Shown piece after piece: positions 6,763 to 8,457 of a stretch of DNA of 8,457 nucleotides. Below the pieces are notes generated by a model that made no database searches, was not told the origin of the DNA, and saw nothing but the letters and a program-made list of their open reading frames with translations. Source of the stretch: an uncultured Opitutales bacterium (GTDB taxonomy: Bacteria > Verrucomicrobiota > Verrucomicrobiia > Opitutales > UBA2995); assembly GCA_937920335.1 (NCBI GenBank), contig CALGUT010000795.1, positions 1 to 8,457 on the forward strand, given 5' to 3'. Made by a program: the position numbers and the translations under genes. How positions within the stretch are numbered: position 1 is the stretch's first letter; the number at the start of each line of letters is the position of its first letter.

Positions 6763-8457
6763 TTAGGAGACTTTCTTAGGGCCAGGATCGGTTCTTAGGT
6801 CTCGTCTGAATGTTCGGACCTGATCCTCGGACGGACTTTGTGTATACCTGCTGACGATAACGAAAACGATGGCATTTATGGAGACGCCGATAAAGCCGAT
6901 ATCGAAAAGTTGGCTTAAAGTTCCGGTGAGTCCACTCAGCGAATCAGCGATTCCATTGCCAAGAATAACTCCTGTGAACGGTGTAAAAAGAAAGACTACC
7001 AGAATACCACTAATTATTCCCCATATAGCTCCCTTTTGGCTCCCTCGTTGAATAAAGAGACAATCGATGGCCAGGGGCAAGAGTTGGCATGAGAAGGCCA
7101 TCGCTACGAACATCAGCTGAGCGATCAATGCAAGTGGTTTAAAATCCGGGTTCTTGTCGCCGATACTTACCAGCCATAGGGATAGGAGCGTAGCGACCAC
7201 GATCACCGCTCGGCCGAACCAGGTCTTTTCTCGATCGCCTGCTTTAGGTCTAATAAATTTATCGTATACGTCGCGTGTTAGAACCGCGCTCAAAGCATGC
7301 AGATTGCTATCAGCGGTGCTCATTGAGGCAGCCATGATGGCTACCAGTATCAGAGAAACCACTACTACGCCGATTCCGGGACCGAGCAGTAGCGGAATGT
7401 GCTCCTGCAGCATGGCCACCACCACCTGGTCAAATTCAGCGGCACTGGATCCGATCATCGGGTGGGGTAGGAGAGTACCACTTTCAGCAGATGGCGGGTA
7501 GATAACTCGAGCACCTAGCCCGACCAGCATGACTCCGAAGAGAAAGCAAAACGGCAGAAAAAGTGCAAAAATGAGAGCGCTTTGTTTCAGGGTCTTTGTC
7601 GACCTTGCGGCATAGTAACGCATCCATTGTCCAGGCTGCACCATTGTAGACAGGGACGCGAACATGCAAATAGTCATGAGTTTCCAAGGGGACCAACCGC
7701 CGGTTGCTCCAGGGAGTGCTTGGGCTTCTACCGGTAGCTGTGACAACTGTTGGAAAAACGAGTTTGGGCCGCCCATCGCAATCACGGTCGCCAAACCTGC
7801 GACCATCATGCCGGTCAGGAGTAGCAGCCCTTGAACGACATCTGTCCAGGCTACTGAGCGCATGCCTCCGATCAGGACATAAATCATCGTTAAAATGGAT
7901 AAGGCAATCGTCCCAGCTTCGAAAATCCCGAACTCCATGCCAAAAGCAGATATGTTTTCAGTGTCCGGAAACATACGCTGAGCCAGGTATCCACCCGCCT
8001 TGATTTGCATGACGATGTAGGGAATTACGTATAGGAATCCGACGAGTGCAACGAGCGTTCGAAGCAGTGCAGAACCTCCGTAGTAATCCGTGATGAGGTC
8101 GGCTGGGGTTACATAACCACGGGCGCGTCCCAATCGCCAGATTCGCGAACCCAATATGTAAATGGCGGCTCCCGCTAGAGGGAGGTTCAACGCGAAAAAT
8201 AGGAAAGGCATACCGTCCTTATATATAAGCCCTGGGATTCCCAGCATGGCGGCGCTTGAAAAGAAGGTAGCCATGATGGTGAGAGCTGTCACCAGAACGC
8301 CCTGTCCACGTCCAGCGAGGTAGTAGTCCTCCTCAGAATTATTGCTTTTGAGGTAGGCGACGATACCAAAGGTCAACAGCATGATCATGTAGAGCACGAG
8401 TATAACAACGGGTGTATTACCCATTTGTAGGGCTGCCATGCTTGTAAATGAACTCAT
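6763..8457 (-). CDS. sodium:solute symporter family transporter
   Basis: A 564-residue inner-membrane protein of the sodium:solute symporter (SSS) family, which uses the Na+ gradient to import sugars, amino acids, sialic acid and similar solutes. About 13 hydrophobic segments are visible. Family blocks include EDYYLAGRGQG (43-53), the first core helix ALTIMATFFSSAAMLGIPG (58-76), GYVTPADLITDYYGG (114-128), GGMRSVAWTDVVQG (197-210) and MAASMSTADSNLHALSAVLTRD (375-396). By alignment to E. coli PutP, Ala63, Ala377, Ser380 and Thr381 match its Na+ ligands Ala53, Ala337, Ser340 and Thr341, so Na+ coupling is likely kept; PutP Asp55 and Met56 correspond to Phe65 and Phe66. The ATG is the last three bases of the window, so the promoter is unseen and a slightly longer N-terminus is possible. 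The tail (about 540-564) is hydrophilic. The adjacent exported isomerase-like gene suggests a sugar or sugar acid as cargo (inference). Confidence 0.9.
   Translation of the reverse strand: MSSFTSMAALQMGNTPVVILVLYMIMLLTFGIVAYLKSNNSEEDYYLAGRGQGVLVTALTIMATFFSSAAMLGIPGLIYKDGMPFLFFALNLPLAGAAIYILGSRIWRLGRARGYVTPADLITDYYGGSALLRTLVALVGFLYVIPYIVMQIKAGGYLAQRMFPDTENISAFGMEFGIFEAGTIALSILTMIYVLIGGMRSVAWTDVVQGLLLLTGMMVAGLATVIAMGGPNSFFQQLSQLPVEAQALPGATGGWSPWKLMTICMFASLSTMVQPGQWMRYYAARSTKTLKQSALIFALFLPFCFLFGVMLVGLGARVIYPPSAESGTLLPHPMIGSSAAEFDQVVVAMLQEHIPLLLGPGIGVVVVSLILVAIMAASMSTADSNLHALSAVLTRDVYDKFIRPKAGDREKTWFGRAVIVVATLLSLWLVSIGDKNPDFKPLALIAQLMFVAMAFSCQLLPLAIDCLFIQRGSQKGAIWGIISGILVVFLFTPFTGVILGNGIADSLSGLTGTLSQLFDIGFIGVSINAIVFVIVSRYTQSPSEDQVRTFRRDLRTDPGPKKVS

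Noticed and set aside
7704..8003. 99-codon plus-strand frame opposite the symporter gene
   Set aside because: It is antisense to conserved transmembrane helices and has no start context or recognisable product.

Overview
The window suggests a bacterium of the PVC superphylum, most likely a Verrucomicrobiota member (Opitutales/Puniceicoccales-like), with Planctomycetota or Kiritimatiellota as alternatives. The main reason is the long protein at 2535-5762, whose layout (SGNH-like domain, Pirellula/Verrucomicrobium-type propeller, HEAT-like helices, CxxCH cytochrome) is a hallmark of that group. A separate ThuA-like lipoprotein, a Tat-exported aldo/keto reductase and a secreted xylose-isomerase-like TIM barrel fit the same picture. 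Base composition is close to half G+C by eye, and no start codon has a good Shine-Dalgarno sequence. No mobile element, CRISPR array, tRNA or rRNA is visible.

Layout. Positions 1-61 hold a possible weak terminator of an unseen upstream gene. Three plus-strand genes follow: a Tat-type aldo/keto reductase (62-1240), closed by a clear hairpin terminator (1255-1279); a ThuA-like lipoprotein (1430-2498 plus stop); and, 34 bases later, the 1075-residue PVC-type haem protein (2535-5762), closed by a strong terminator (5797-5829). Two minus-strand genes converge on this point: a sodium:solute symporter (8457-6763, start codon flush with the window edge) and, 44 bases downstream of it, an exported TIM-barrel sugar isomerase/epimerase-like protein (6718-5915). 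Coding density is high and no gap exceeds 200 bases.

How the genes may work together (inference). All four soluble proteins carry export signals: Tat, lipoprotein, Sec and Sec. The fifth is a Na+-coupled transporter. This fits an envelope-located route that oxidises or rearranges a sugar or sugar derivative outside the cytoplasm. Electrons would pass to the c-type haem of the large protein, and a product would enter through the symporter. The substrate cannot be read from the sequence. Most individual families are known in PVC bacteria. The less ordinary points are an SGNH-like domain with its whole catalytic triad replaced, an isomerase fold with most usual metal ligands replaced, and an exported aldo/keto reductase with a long insertion and an altered cofactor-phosphate motif.
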